Below are positions 1-13,300 of a stretch of DNA of 64,000 nt, piece by piece. A program made the translations under genes and the position numbers. Each line of letters begins with the position of its first letter. The stretch's first letter is position 1. Origin of the DNA: Pterobdella sp. o SKG-2022 (taxonomy: Eukaryota; Annelida; Clitellata; Hirudinida; Piscicolidae); contig OZ038322.1 in NCBI GenBank assembly GCA_964035795.1, positions 23,890,359-23,954,358 of the forward strand, given 5' to 3'. Under the pieces are notes generated by a model, which saw only the letters and a list, made by a program, of their open reading frames with translations, was not told the origin of the DNA and ran no database searches.

Positions 1-433
1 GATAGTTTCACTTTTGCATACAGTGCACTGAAACACTAATAAAAAAAAGGCATAAATCACGTAGAAACCTCCGTAATTAGTACTTCATTACTCATCCACT
101 CGACCTTTCTTATCGTCTCAAAGTCTTCTCTAGCGCACTAATACACTATCCTACAATGTTTTCGCCGAGCCCGCATTGCATTCGATAATCGAATGTCCGC
201 ATGATGGATGATTGTCATAATTTATAATCTGCTTTTTCGGTGTCAGTTTCTTTTTCACGACTTATATATCACGTTGTGATTTGTACAACTGTCCTCTTCT
301 TCAGAATGCGTCTTTACAATTTTGTACTCATGTTTGATTTATTAGATCGTCTCATTACACAAACGTGTTTAATTATAGATAAGAAAGTACTCGCATTTAT
401 AACTCAAAATGAAATATTACCTGTAATTTGTAG

Positions 434-2856
434 GCACAAGCAAACGTTTCTGACTTGGGCAAGAAACTGAAGGGAGCCGACGGACTGGGAGGTGAAATGA
501 CAAGGAGAGTTGAGGAATTGACCATTGAGCTTTCAGCTGTCAACGGAGAAAACCAGAAGTTGGCTGCAGATCTGGCCCGTCTCAAGGCCTACTTGAAGGA
601 GCTTGAAGAAAAGAATGATGGGCTAGGCCGTGAAAACAAACAGCTTTCGGGTAGTTCAACTTAATATTAGTCGAACTTTCTTAAATTGAATATTTTTAAA
701 CATTTTCAAAACTAAAAAATTTTAAAGATAGAAAAAAGTGATAAAAAATTTAAAAAATTTTAAAAATTTTAAAAATTTTAAAACTTAATTTTCACAGATG
801 CTTTGCGGGAAGCTCTCACTCAGAACAAAGAGTTGTCAAACAAGTTGGGAGAAGCACTAGCCAGGAAGCAACAACTGGAAAATGAGAAGGATGCTTTGGC
901 TGCTGAGTTGGTTGACGCTAATGAGGCTCTCAAAGATGCCTTGAACCGTCTTGATGCCTCAAACTCTGCACTCAACCAATTGAGAGCCGAGTTGGAGCGT
1001 AGATTGCGTGAAAAAGATGACGAAATTGACAATATTAGGTTTGTTTTGTAAGATAAATCAAATCAAATAAATTCATTCAAATTAAGTCAATTTTAAAAAT
1101 TTTTTTGATTGAATAAATTTTTTATTTATTACACTTTTTATTTGAAATGTTCGCTTGAATGACAGAAAGGCAAGTCAGAGAGCAATTGAAGAACTTCAAA
1201 AAGCAATTGTGGAAATTGAAGGTAAATACAAGAGTGAGTTGGCACGTTTAAAAAAGAAGCACGAGTCAGATTTGAGGGAACTGGAAGGTCAAATCGATGC
1301 TCTCAACCGCGCCAATGCTGAACTCGCCAAGAGCAACAAGTCACTCATTGCTAAACTCAGGGTTAGATAACACACTGTAGAATATTATTTGTATGCATGT
1401 ATGTATGAAAATTTGCAAATAATCACTGTTTCTAGCTGATGATTTATGGTATGATTGTACCTTTTGAAAGTTTTCAGCTTTGTTTGTGAACAGACGTTTT
1501 TTAACAAAATCCTTATACATCAAAGTTGAATCTTGCGAAATTGAAAAAAATATGATTTTTATTAAAAGTGGAAAAAATATTTCAAAATTTGATAGTCAAA
1601 CCACTTAATGTTCAAAGGAGTTGGAGCTGGCATTGGAGGAGGAGCGCCGTAGAGGAGATGAAGCCAGGCAAGCTGCTGCCCTTCTCGACCGAAAGAGGCT
1701 TGCTCTCCAAACTGAAGTCGACGACTTGAGAAGCCTTCTGGATGCTGTATGTTTAAATTTAAATCTATGAGTATTTTTCATTCAAATCTGTTTTTTCACA
1801 ACTCTTTCGTTTCAAATTTCATAGTCTGACCGTGCCCGTAAAGCAGCTGAGTTGGAGCTGGGAGAAGTTTCAACTAGAATTAGTGAGTTGACTGTGAGCA
1901 TTTCAAGTTCTTCATCTGATAAGAAACGTTTTGAAAGTGATCTCGCCGCACTTCACTCTGACCTTGAAGAAGCTTTGGCAGCTAAGAGAGCAGCTGAAGA
2001 TAGAGCTGATCGCTTGCAGGGTGAACTCAACCGTTTGGGAGATGAATTGAGGCAAGAGCAAGACAACTACAGAAATGCAGATGCCGCTAGAAGACAATTA
2101 GAAGTGGAGTTAAGACAACTTGCTGTGAAGCTGGAGCAGGCTGAGTCTTTCGGACAACGTGAAGCCAAGAGGATTGTTGACAAGCTTCAATCCAAAGTTC
2201 GTATTTAGAAAGTTTTAGTGGCATAAAAAATCAATTGTTACTGATGTTCTTATACAACAATAAATGAATTGCAGCTTCGTGAACTAGAAACTGAATTGGA
2301 GGCAGAACAACGCAGGTCTAGGGATTTGGCAGCAGAAGTTCGCAAGTTGCAGAGGTTGTACCAAGAGGCCAAAACCCAAGCTGATGAAAGCAAAACGTTG
2401 GCAGCCGAATTGAGCGAACAAGTGATAGCTTTGAGCAACAAAGTGAAATTACTGAAAAGGCAACTCGAAGAAGCCGTATGCATTTAGATTCAGTATATGT
2501 ATTTACATTCAACTTTGTTCAACTTTTATTTCTAATAGATCACTGCTATTTATATTTTGAAATGACAAGTTTTTAACGTAATGATACCAGGAAGAAGTTG
2601 TAGCCATCACCATGAACAAGTATCGCAAAGCAATGCAGTTGTTGGAGGAGGCGGAGAGACACCACCATGATGTAGACAAGGCCGCCTCTGTCGCTTCTGC
2701 CTCCAGTGCTGGCAATAGGTGTCTACTCACGTTGTGTTCGATGAAAGGATAATTCATAAATGTATAAAATCAAAATTTCATAGTTTTTAATAAAACTCGA
2801 AATTTTCCAGGTCGATGTCGGTAACAAGGGAGGTGACAAGGGTTGTGAGAGTATAA
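434..2856 (+). CDS. Paramyosin-type coiled-coil rod protein, 3' exons (5' part outside window)
   Basis: Nine exons read in one frame: 434-650, 798-1038, 1166-1361, 1618-1746, 1825-2196, 2275-2475, 2591-2718 and 2811-2856, with GT-AG boundaries and matching phases (eight listed exons are certain; more lie upstream of the window). The product is a continuous heptad-repeat alpha-helix with no proline, typical of the myosin/paramyosin rod that packs into muscle thick filaments. Recognisable rod motifs include RELETELEAEQRR, LARLKKKHESDL and MNKYRKAMQLLEEAE. The chain ends in a short non-helical tail, SMSVTREVTRVVRV, before TAA at 2854-2856. The Ser/Arg tail favours paramyosin (or a myorod-like product) over a myosin heavy chain, but the rod alone cannot exclude the latter. 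Bases 1-433 read as the preceding intron. No head domain is visible. Confidence 0.85.
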
Positions 2857-5798
2857 AAGGTGCAAAACCTTCAATTTGCAGAGTTATTAACCACCGAAGT
2901 TCAAATGTTTTTCAATATTTTCACAACTTAAGTTTCTATTTTAACTTAAATAAATTTAATTACCTTTTCCAGTAATTGCTGTTACCTTATCAGCCATGCA
3001 AAAGAGAAAGTCTTAGATGCCTTGATAAAAATTCTTTTCGTATTAATTAAATATGGAAGGTTCTACTTGTAAATTTATCAAAGTTGCTTGTTTTGGAATT
3101 AATGAGTTTTTGGTTTTTATTTTTTGTGATTTTATTTAATTTCGCTTTTTTGTTTAACTTCAAAAAATAAAAATCTTTGGAGTTGGCGCTTTAGAGATTT
3201 ACGATTTTTGAAAAAATGTATATTTAAACACCTTTCTCTAAATTATAATGGAGAAGAATTTTATATAAAAAAAATTTTGGAAAATAAAGTTTTGAAACCT
3301 GGATGAAGGAATGAGCTTATTAAGAATCAAAGTAATATTTTATCTAGACTAATTCCTTCTACATTACGTACACAGCCTGCAGAGTCATAAAGCATATTGT
3401 GAATTTCTTATAAAATTTTCGTTACCTTTTCAATTTTATACCAAAAAACTACTTAAGTAAAGTGAAAATAAAATCTAAAGGATTATTTTGTTTGATGAAA
3501 TTTTAAAAATAACTTCGTTATTTTAGAAAAATATTCTAATTTTATATTTCAAAACAATATTTCCAAAAAATTTTTCCATTTAAAAGTTTGGCTCTTTCAA
3601 GCAAAAAAAACTTACATACATAATCAAAAGAGATTTCTAGCCTAATCAACTAGAAGCCCATATTATGAAAACCTTCGTAATTAGCCCCCTAATAAAGTTA
3701 AATTCCCTCACATTCATACAAAAATTACTGAAAGTATACTTGAGATGAGCATAAACATGGCATAAAAATGAAAAAACTATGGGTATCTGGTTAAAACTTA
3801 AATAACATCTTCATAATGAAGTCCTAACCAAAAATGTGTTGTAAAAATATTTATTATTCTAACAGAAAATATTAGCATAATTAGTTTCGAAACAAAATAT
3901 AACAGTTTTATTAAAGCTCAGGTTTTCTATAGTTTTTATCGAACTAAAAATTGGAATGACAATTAAATAAACTCATTGTTGGCAGAAACAAAATGGCTTG
4001 ATGTAAGTTTTGCTTGTACCATTTCCATGCTTTATCTCTTCTAATTCAACTAATCGGCTTAGTGGAAAAAGATGGTGGTCTGAAAGTTATTCCACACGTG
4101 GTATAACGTTTTTAATGTGAAGAAAAAATTTCAAATAGTTAACAAAATAGCTTCTGTAATTAAAATATAATGAAAATGAATGTAAAAAAACTGCATTCGA
4201 TATTTCTAATACAATATCAGTATTCTGAACCACTAGTTACCTCCCGAATTCTATTTAAAGTTAACTTCAGAACTTAAAAATAAACAGCAGTCGAGATGAT
4301 CGTATACCAAAACCACATAAAAACAGAGTTCCAAGCAAAAGAGAACTGAGAAGTAGAAAGCAAGGCTGTTCTGTGTGACACCAACAATGAGGCGGTAAGA
4401 GTAGACGGAAAAGTCATGTATTTTACTTACAAGAACAAACCTAAATTAAATATCATTCTTACGGTTATCCTCAATCTATATGTGTTTCCAAACTAACTCT
4501 TCCATTATCAAAATCCTGATGACTCATTACTTGCTTGATACCCCGTATGCTCTCTGTTATTACTAACTTGGCTGCCTGGAAAGACAAATGCATTTCAAAA
4601 ATACAAACCCTAGGTAACTTTTTAAAGACATTTCATGCATTTTTTATAGAGTAATTATCTAGAACATCAATCCTTACTTGAAATTTTTTCATTATGAAAT
4701 TGTATCAATTAAAACGATTCAAGATATTCTAAACAAACTTTTAAAATATATTGAATAAATAACACAATGCTTCTTGAACAAGTGATTCAAATTATTATAG
4801 TGTTTGATTCGCATTGTTGATTGCTTATTGAAGACAAAGAAATTATTCACCTTTTTTGACACCAGTATGTAAATGTTGTCTATTGAAATTAGCAGCTGAC
4901 AAAATCTTTTTTAAAATGTTTTGTAGTAAAATATAGAGTTTTTCCAAATATTTTGAGCATAAATAACAAAAATCAATCCATCAAACATTGAATAAACTAG
5001 TTCCAATGAAACGTTATAATACTGCCTTGTAGCAGACCTCAAAAAGGGACACAAGCCACAAATAAATCCGGAAAGTCGTTCCAGTATGAATTGTTAAATC
5101 ATATATCTGAAAATAAATTTTTAAGAATACTTTGCGAATAAATGTATACGATGCTTTAGATTTTAAACAACTGTGCTGTGTGGAATTGGTTGGGTGCAGT
5201 AGCTTTTACCACTGTAGAAAGTTTCAAGCACAGCTTTATCAATTTAAATGCAATTTTTTTCAAAGTTGTTTGCAGTTTTGGACTGGACATACTTTATGCA
5301 AGTTGCAAACTTTTTTTATTGACTTTTTTTGGATAACTGGTGAAGAAAGTGTAGCTGTTATGGTGCTAAAATGAGTTTTCTGATGAGGTATGAATTTTTG
5401 AAAAAAATTCACTTTCAAGATTATAAAGCTTGGCATTTTTGAAGTAAAATTTGTTTCATATTTTCACTATACCTGAATGAAATATTACGTATGAGGTATA
5501 TATATACCAGTAACTATAGACATTACAGGTAGCCTTTATGTGGCTAACCTTTTGTGTTGAGGTTGTAGTATGAAAAACAAGAGCTCTGTGTAAATAAATT
5601 ATTTGAAATGCATGAAACGCAGGTTAAACTTTCAAAAAAAAAGTGTAATCTAGTATACTTGAATAAAAAACTACTTCGATAAAAAAGTTGAAGGTTATTC
5701 GAAGTCTCTTTTGGTTGTATAAATAGCGTAAAAAGATTTGTACCTGGTTGATAAAACCATAGCAACAAAAAACAGAAAAAATATCACTGGAGTTGATA
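2857..5798. other. Gene-free AT-rich intergenic stretch
   Basis: Downstream of the paramyosin stop there is only A/T-rich sequence with short chance reading frames. Candidate AATAAA-like signals occur near 2950 and 3165 and could end the paramyosin transcript. I see no conserved coding pattern, RNA gene or long repeat here. Confidence 0.5.
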
Positions 5799-6087
5799 AT
5801 GGAGGTAAACGAAGCGATAGAGAAACTCGGATTTTTGGACAAATGGCAGATTTGGAACTACTTTATAGTTCTATTTTTGCTCCAACCCACACCGGCTTTA
5901 AATAAATACACATTTATTTTCTATGGTTAGTGAAAACATTTATTAATAGAGAAATAAATTGTTAATATTAACCGGACATTAGTAATAGTTTCAATAAAGT
6001 TACGTTTGTAGTAGTAAACGAGGCATTAGAGATAGAAGTCACCCATGAGAGTAGATTTTAAATGTTAGGTCTTAAAATTTTTATTCC

Positions 6088-9020
6088 TCATCATCATCAT
6101 CATCATTTTAATATAGTCAGCATTTTTATTTTTTCCAAGGAGTCACTGACGTCTTTCCATGACATAACACTCTCTCTCCATTTCACCCTGTCATAGGCAT
6201 CTTCGAGACCTACCTCAAGCCTACGACAAAGGTTTTACATCATACCTTTCCAAGCTAATCTTGGCTTTCCCATTCTTCTACTTCCTTCAACCTCAAACCT
6301 CCATGCCTGCTTAACACAATCTTCATCCCTTTTCCTAACCACATGCCCAAGCCATCTCAAATTTTCTTGTCTCACCACTTAAACAATCGTACTAACCAAC
6401 CCCAATCTAACCATCAACTCCTTTGTGCTCACACCATCAGCTAGCTGCACACCACACATAATTCGAAACATCCGTTTTTCTGCTCTTCTCAAAATACTTT
6501 CTTCAACGGACCTTACCACCCAAGTTTCTGAGCCATATGCCATGACAGACCTCACACATATCCTATAAATTTGTTCTTTGATATTCCATGTGTGTCTTTT
6601 ACCACATAACATAGAAGACATACTGTTGAATACTTTCCAGCTCAGCCTTATCCTGCGTGTAACAGCTAGCTCACTTCCTCCTCCACCATTCATATTATCC
6701 CCTAGATAACAATAACTATTCACTTTTTCCAACTCACTCAGACAAACATTCAAAACATTATTACATACCTTATTTGAAACATTCATACAAACCCTGCATT
6801 CAAAATTTCCATTCATCTTACAAGACACTCTCTTTACCCTAGCACACCGCGCATAAACCCACTTCTTACATGTCTTGCCCCTCACACAATTTACTTTAGC
6901 TCTCTTCCTACACACACTAAATGGATTAATCTTAGCCAAGACAACAACCCCACTACCACCGCCACTCTCCACGATCTTTGTCTTACCAAGATTAATCTTC
7001 AATCCTTTCCCTTCAAAGGCTGCTTTCCAACGGATGAATTGTGCTTCTAGTTCTTCAATAATCTCTGCCATCAAGACCAAGTCATCTGAATAAAGTAGTT
7101 CATATAAAGCATCTTTTGTTCCGTCTTCAGACAATATGTCGAGCACTATTGAAAACAAAAACGGTGAGAGAACCGATTCTTGATGGACACCTACACCAAC
7201 ATCAAATTCTTTCGAGTGTCTACCTCCAACCTGAACCCGCTTATTTTCTTCTTTGTACATCGAAATTACTGCCTGAACCAACCTTTCGGGGACCAACTTC
7301 TTTTTCAGTGCCCATTCAATCACCCTCCTTGGCACCCAATCGAAAGCTTTCTCCAAATCAACAAAACAGACAAAAAGCTTCCTATTTTTTTCAAAGTAGC
7401 TTTCCTGCATTGTCCTAAGAATCAAAATAGCGTCCACTGTGCTTCTTCCAGGCATAAAACCAAATTGCATTTGGTCAACTTTCACTAATCTTCTTAACCT
7501 CTTCTTCAACAACCTTTCCACCACTTTCCTACCATGCTCTAAAATCTTTACACCTCGATAGCTAGCACAGTCTCTAACGCTACCTTTTTTCTTAGAAATG
7601 GAAACAACTGTAACCGTTCTACAGTCATGAAGCATATCCTTTCTATCGAGGGTTTCATTTGCTACTTGCATTATAACTTGCTTCCCATGTGGAGAGGAAG
7701 CCAGGTGCTCTTGGACAATTCAAGTTGGTCCACTGGCCTTGTCATTTTTCATGACCCCTAGTGCCCTCTCCACTTTGTTTATAGCAAATGGTTCCATGAA
7801 ATCTTCAACCACTTCTACGTTCATCATCCCAGCCCACGGGTTTTCTTCATTCATGATGGCCTCCATGTGCTTCTTCCACACTTTCTTGCGACTATCCTCG
7901 GCAAATACAGCCTTCCCATTTTTGTCTTTAATGCAGTTATTACCTGCTAAGTCACTTGCCTCCTTCTTTGTCATTCTTATTCTACGGAATACGACATTTC
8001 TGTCATTCCGTATTTCCTCCATCTCTTTTACCGCCTCTTTCTTTATTGCCTCAGCAACAGCTCTCTTGGCTTTTTTTTTATCAGAGACATAACGGGATTA
8101 ATTTTTCCAGGATGGGAGTTGTTTCCACCTCTAAAAACTTTTCTTTTTATCTGTGATGGCTTTTTGCACATCCTAATTCCACTACCAAGTTTCACCGTAC
8201 TGAGGCCTACCTATACTCACTCCACAAACTTCTTCAGCAGCTTTTAGAGCAGAAGTTTTATATTTCAGCCATGCATTTCGTTCATCGCTTTTTTGATGCA
8301 AAACTTCCATTTTTTAAGAAAATTTTGTTTTTATCTCATCGTTTAAAAGCTTCCATATTTTTGGGCAAGCTACTTTTACGGCATGGTTTTGTTGGATTTT
8401 CTTAATCCATCTTCCATCTAAAACCACCTTCAATAATTTTTGTTGGAGCTCACCCCCAATTGCTCTTACATTCTTCAAAAACTTTCTTTGACTACCCTTC
8501 ATCAACACAAAATCTATTTTTGTCCCACTACACCCTCCATTAAGTGTAACCTTCCTATTATCCTTCTTTTTAAACCAACTATTACCCACACATACCCTTT
8601 TCAACACAAAATTCTATTAGCAATCTACCTTCCACGTTTCTTTTGCCTATTCCAAAACCTCCATGAACACCTTCAAACCCCTCAACCTCTTTGCCAATAG
8701 TCCATTGAAGTCTCCTAAGCAAATCAAAACTTAATTTTCATTTTCCATTTTACTCAAAAACTCTTCACACAACTCCATACTCTTCTCATTTAATGATCCA
8801 ATATTAAAGCTATCAAAAGAAAAAGACTTCCCAAAAAAACAAGAAGAAGAAAAAGAAGAAAGCCCAGGCATTCTTAGCACCCTCTGCCCATTCAAGAGCT
8901 GCTGGGAACTGTGGGCCATTGCTTTTTTTTGTATAATCATGAAAATTTGTTGAAGCAAAAGAAGTGCGCAATGGAGCATGCCCTTGCTTCCTCCGCATAG
9001 CACATGTTTCATGACTTTGA
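6088..9020 (-). mobile_element. Damaged non-LTR retrotransposon (LINE), antisense in the SLC22 relic
   Basis: Read on the - strand, the element starts somewhere above 8950 (possibly as far as 9375) and ends at a short (ATGATG)n tail at 6088-6108, a typical LINE 3' end. In order it shows an AP-endonuclease-like C-terminal part (GDFNG near 8720, then VEGFEGVHGGFGIGKRN and GTKIDFVLMKG), a connecting region, a reverse transcriptase, and a Cys-rich C-terminal segment. Frame breaks occur near 8610-8720 and 8100-8310, and TGA at 7720-7722 splits the polyprotein, so the copy is inactive. It lies between exon 1 and the loop exon of the SLC22 relic in opposite orientation. The clade is not assigned from sequence alone. 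Confidence 0.85.
6379..8092 (-). pseudogene. LINE reverse transcriptase ORF, interrupted
   Basis: The main open part (7671-6379) encodes a reverse transcriptase with a palm motif MQFGFMPGRSTVDAIL, FVDLEKAFDWVPRR with the first catalytic Asp, GVHQESVLSP and the YSDDLVLMAE box with the catalytic Asp pair. A Cys-rich stretch (CRKRAKVNCVRGKTCKKWV) follows, then the YCYLGD and SETWVVRS motifs common at the C-terminus of such LINEs. The upstream 100 codons (8022-7720) are in the same frame and are separated only by TGA at 7720-7722. GVHQGS is the usual family motif, so the Glu in GVHQES (near 7178) is a further sign of decay. No 5' end of the ORF is intact. Confidence 0.85.
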
Positions 9021-10236
9021 ATAGCAAAATAAAAATGCAGCTAAATGAACGTGTTAATTTACAAACATTTCATTTTATATCTGCAAGTCATGTTTAATAT
9101 AACGAATAAATTGAAAAGTGACAAAAATCAAACTCTATCACGATATCGTGAATTCGCATCACACATAATAATATTCATAATGGCGCTCTTCACCACCTTC
9201 GGACCTACAACGTCTAAGCAATCTTCTAGCGCTGGCTTCTTTGCTCTGGTGGGATATGCTTCAAGCTTTTTTCTGCCTTTTTGTAGGTGGCCTATAAAGT
9301 AGACTTCAAGTAAACTTGCGAGTTGGGTTGATGATGAGGTGATGATGATGGTTCTAAAATGCCAGGTGCGGTTCATGTTTAGTTTACCTGACCCTAAAAC
9401 TGTAATGAGTTTTGCAAGTCAATATCATTCTGAAGTATGAAAAATGCAGTCAATTTAACTACTCAGTGATTATTGGTATTTAAGGCATGGTTCAACATTG
9501 TTTAGACTGCTGAAAAACAAACTATTTTTTTTTGTGTTTGGTAGTTTTTAAAATTTATATTTTTATGACGACCACAGAACACATTTTTACCTAAGATCAA
9601 CATCCTTTTGGAAAGTATTAAATTTTTACCAAGTTTTTTAATGGAAATTAAAGTCTGACTTTGTTATTGAGAATTAAATTAACAAAGGTTATATACCCAA
9701 AAACCACTGCAAAATCCCTGACAACTCTTCAACACAAAAATGGATTCCAAAAAACAACAGAGGAGACTCAATCGTGCTCAATGTTTGTCAATTCACCCGT
9801 TAGTAACGAGAGAGTCTCGATGGTTGGCATTATGACGACGAAGACTCTGGCCTCACTGTTGTCAACGAGGTGATGTATTTGTATGAAACTACAACCGATT
9901 TAAAAATTTTCATCTCTTCAGTGATTTTTATGTGAAATCAAATCCGTTTTAAGTGGGACTTGGTTTGTGGCAAAGAGCATTATGCAGGATTTTCATTAAT
10001 GCTTTTTTTCATTGGAGAGGTGTTTGCCTTTTACTTGGCGGGTCTGACTGACATTTACGGCCGCAAACCAATTTCAATAGTGTTTTTCACTATTTCAATA
10101 GTGTTTTTGTTTTTGGAATCAATTACTGGAATAGCAAGCGCGTTTGATGGAAATTTTGAACTATTTTGTTTTGAAAATTTGTTCTTGGGATGTTCTATAT
10201 GAGTCATTTTAGTATTTTTACTTTGTAAAAGTTCAT

Positions 10237-10336
10237 TTTTGAACGAAGCTTTTCGAAAACATGTCTTAATCATTTAAATAAAGTGAACCTAATGATTAAA
10301 CATACATACGTATGTCTTCGAGAAGCTTCGTTCAAA
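10237..10336. repeat. Imperfect inverted repeat (foldback) within the SLC22 relic
   Basis: The left arm reads TTTGAACGAAGCTTTTCGAA and continues to TCTTAATCATT near 10275. The right arm, from about 10291 to 10336, is its imperfect reverse complement (AATGATTAAA ... CTTCGAGAAGCTTCGTTCAAA). The two arms are separated by about 15 bases, and the right arm carries a short TACATACGTATG insertion. It could be a small foldback or MITE-like element, or a local inverted duplication. No transposase or clear target duplication is seen. Confidence 0.6.
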
Positions 10337-13300
10337 ATAAAAACCTTTACAGCGTTTCTCCTAATTGAACCTACTTTCAAAGTTATAAATCATTATTTTA
10401 AATACTATTTCACACACATTTTCTTATAATAAAGGTGGTTTCTGGGATTTATTTCGTTTATCTTAGCGAAATGACTTTGAAACAAAACAGAGATTTCCCT
10501 CAGTTTTTCACATTGGGGGATTGTTTTGTCTATACTTGTTATTATAGAAAATTTTGTTCAGAATTGGAAATACCTAGAATTAATCAATGGTTTATATGGT
10601 CTGTTGATGGTTCCAATTATATTGTGAGTTTTATAAATTTAGACATACAAAGTATAGAACTATTAGCATAAATTTTCTTTTTTAATTCACTAAGGGCGTG
10701 TTAGATTTTGAAAAACATCACACTAATATGCATTTTTTGTCTTTATTTTTAAAAAATATTTTGTTTGATACATATGAACAACTCTCCAGTTTTTAAATAT
10801 TGTCAATGTTTGAAATTGAGAGCAGATCAGAAGCTCATTAAAGCGGTTTGTAGAATCAAAATAAATTTTTTCAGTTGGGCTCTGCCAAAAACAGTAATTT
10901 AGTTACATGCAAACAACAGAATAAATGAAGCCGAAGATGTTTTGATGAGTGCTGGAAAAATGAACAAGGTCCATTTCACAAGACCAGTACAGGTTCCACT
11001 TAAAAACAAGGAAAATGTTTTCGAAAAGAAAAACTATTTATAGAAAAAATCAAAAAAACTGTTCATGAAAATTTCAAAAAATTAGTTGGGTCAAAGGAAA
11101 ACTCGATGTCTCAATGCTCTATCAAAGAACTTTATTGGAACCCCTTCTTGCTCAAGCATATGTCTTTCGGCATTTTTGCGCCGTAAGTTTTACCATGCCT
11201 AAAGAAAAGTTTTATTGAATTTCCCATATTGAAATTGCAAAATAAAAACTATTTTTTATTTTACCGTTTACAATTAGTAAACTTCCTTCCACGGAGGTTG
11301 TCTTGATGGCATAGATTGAGGCTTTTTCAAGTTCTTGCCATGAATGTTTCAACAAGTTTCACAAAAAAATTTTTCAATCAATCAAACTTTGAAGATATTT
11401 AAAATAGATTCCGTTAACAAAATTTATTTCATTAGACAAAATAACTTCCTGAGATTTCAATCAATTTTGCAGTTTTAAAGTCTTTCTCATTTTCAGTCTG
11501 ACTTACATATCGACACCAATTTCTTCCCATCTGTATTTTAGTGCTTTCCTGGATGTTTTAATTGAAATACCAGCCAGTTTAGTTTGCATCCCAATAAGAA
11601 AAAAGTATGGTTTTTTTGCTTCAGTACATTATAATTGATTAGTTAGTCCAAAACCAATCAATATTAACATAATTTTTTTCATGCATTGTCCTTTTTCAAG
11701 TTCCGTAGTTATTTTTCTAGTGACTTGAAAAATCTGCTATAAATTATTATAGGTGATTTCCTTTGTATGCAGCAGACATTCAATTGTATTTCAGGTATGC
11801 AAAAGGTTCTATCGAAGGTTTTAAGCATCGTTTTTTTGATCAAAGTAATCAAGTCAAAGGCTCACTTCAAAGTAATTCCCACACAGTTCCCACACAGTTA
11901 CCTCACACTACTCTGCCAAACTTTATTATCATCCAATAGAACTGTGTTGCTTCAACGATTTGAAAAATGATTTTTTAGTCGTGTCTGTCCTCAATTTTTT
12001 CCTTTTTTGTCAGTGATTGTTAATGATTCTATTCAATTATAAGCTGAGGCTCTGAAAAAGTTGTTATCAAACCTTGCATGACAAGATTTTTGGAAATCTC
12101 TTTTTTGAAAATACTTTCCAAACAATATTTTTTATCAAAAAACTTTATAGCTTCTATCTTTGGTTCAAGTCTGCATCAATAACTTCGTTTTACAACTTTT
12201 TTTCTTTGATCCTGTTTTTATACACTATGAACTAGTTGAATACTCTGCAATCTACTTCTGTTATATTCAGAAGTTTCAATTTTCTGCAGATATAGTGCAA
12301 AGAAGCTAATGTTGTTCTCCATGTTTTTGACTTCTGCTACAACGTCATTGTGTTTCATTCTCTTACTGATAACAAGTGAAACTTATTTAAGAAATTAAAT
12401 GACAGTTATAAAATATGGTTTATTTGTAGAAGCACTTTAATGGACTTTTCTAAAGATAAACTCACATATCACAACGGATGCTAATGTGATAAATATTCGT
12501 TTTTATTACAGATGAACAAATTTCAAGTTACACAACATTGACTTTTGTTGTTCTAGCAAAGTTTTTTATCAGCGTGGTGTCAGCTGTTTCTCACGCATAC
12601 CCCTCAACTTTGTTTTTAACCAATTTGAGGCATTTTCATTTTGTAACTAAGTATTGAACTGATTTTTGAAATTTCGTATAAACAATTTTAATTATACAAA
12701 AATTATACCGATTCTCTAACGATCGAAATTGGATATGAAACAAACGTTTTCGAAAGAAACCGAGCTATCGGGGTCTGTATGGTGATCAGCAGACTCGTGG
12801 CAGCCATGATCGTCTTTTCTACTTGTTTGGTTAAAATTCTTTCTCAATTTCTTTGAAATTTTTTTCAAAAATCGTCAATGTCCATCGGAAACATTTTTGA
12901 TTTGTGATTTTAAGAAAACATTCATATTAATGGCAACTTTTATATTTCGATTTTTTTTTAAATCAGAAAACAATTTGGAAATAGAACTTTTTAATTTTAG
13001 AACTTATAAATGAAACTTGAAAAAGTTTACGTGATGACTCGAGAATAGTTGTGAATTCCATTCCTAGCTTGTTTCCATTTCGATAAAAGTTTTGAAAATT
13101 TCGTTTGAGTAAAGCATTCAAAATTTGGAAACAACATTTTTATTATTCCGTTTTATTTTCGTTTATTTTTAATAAACTTTAAAAATATATTAATTCATGA
13201 AAAATTTTCTATGTAAACTTTTGTATCAAACTTTTTGAAAATCCAAACATTCTCTGATTTTTGAAAACCTTCTGCTTTTAACAAATAGCATTTGAACTCA

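Noticed and set aside
5132..5374. 80-codon + strand frame with several Cys and aromatic residues
   Set aside because: No flanking splice logic, no family pattern, typical of a chance frame in AT-rich DNA.
6875..8156. Several + strand frames over the LINE
   Set aside because: They are antisense shadows of the reverse transcriptase and endonuclease on the - strand.
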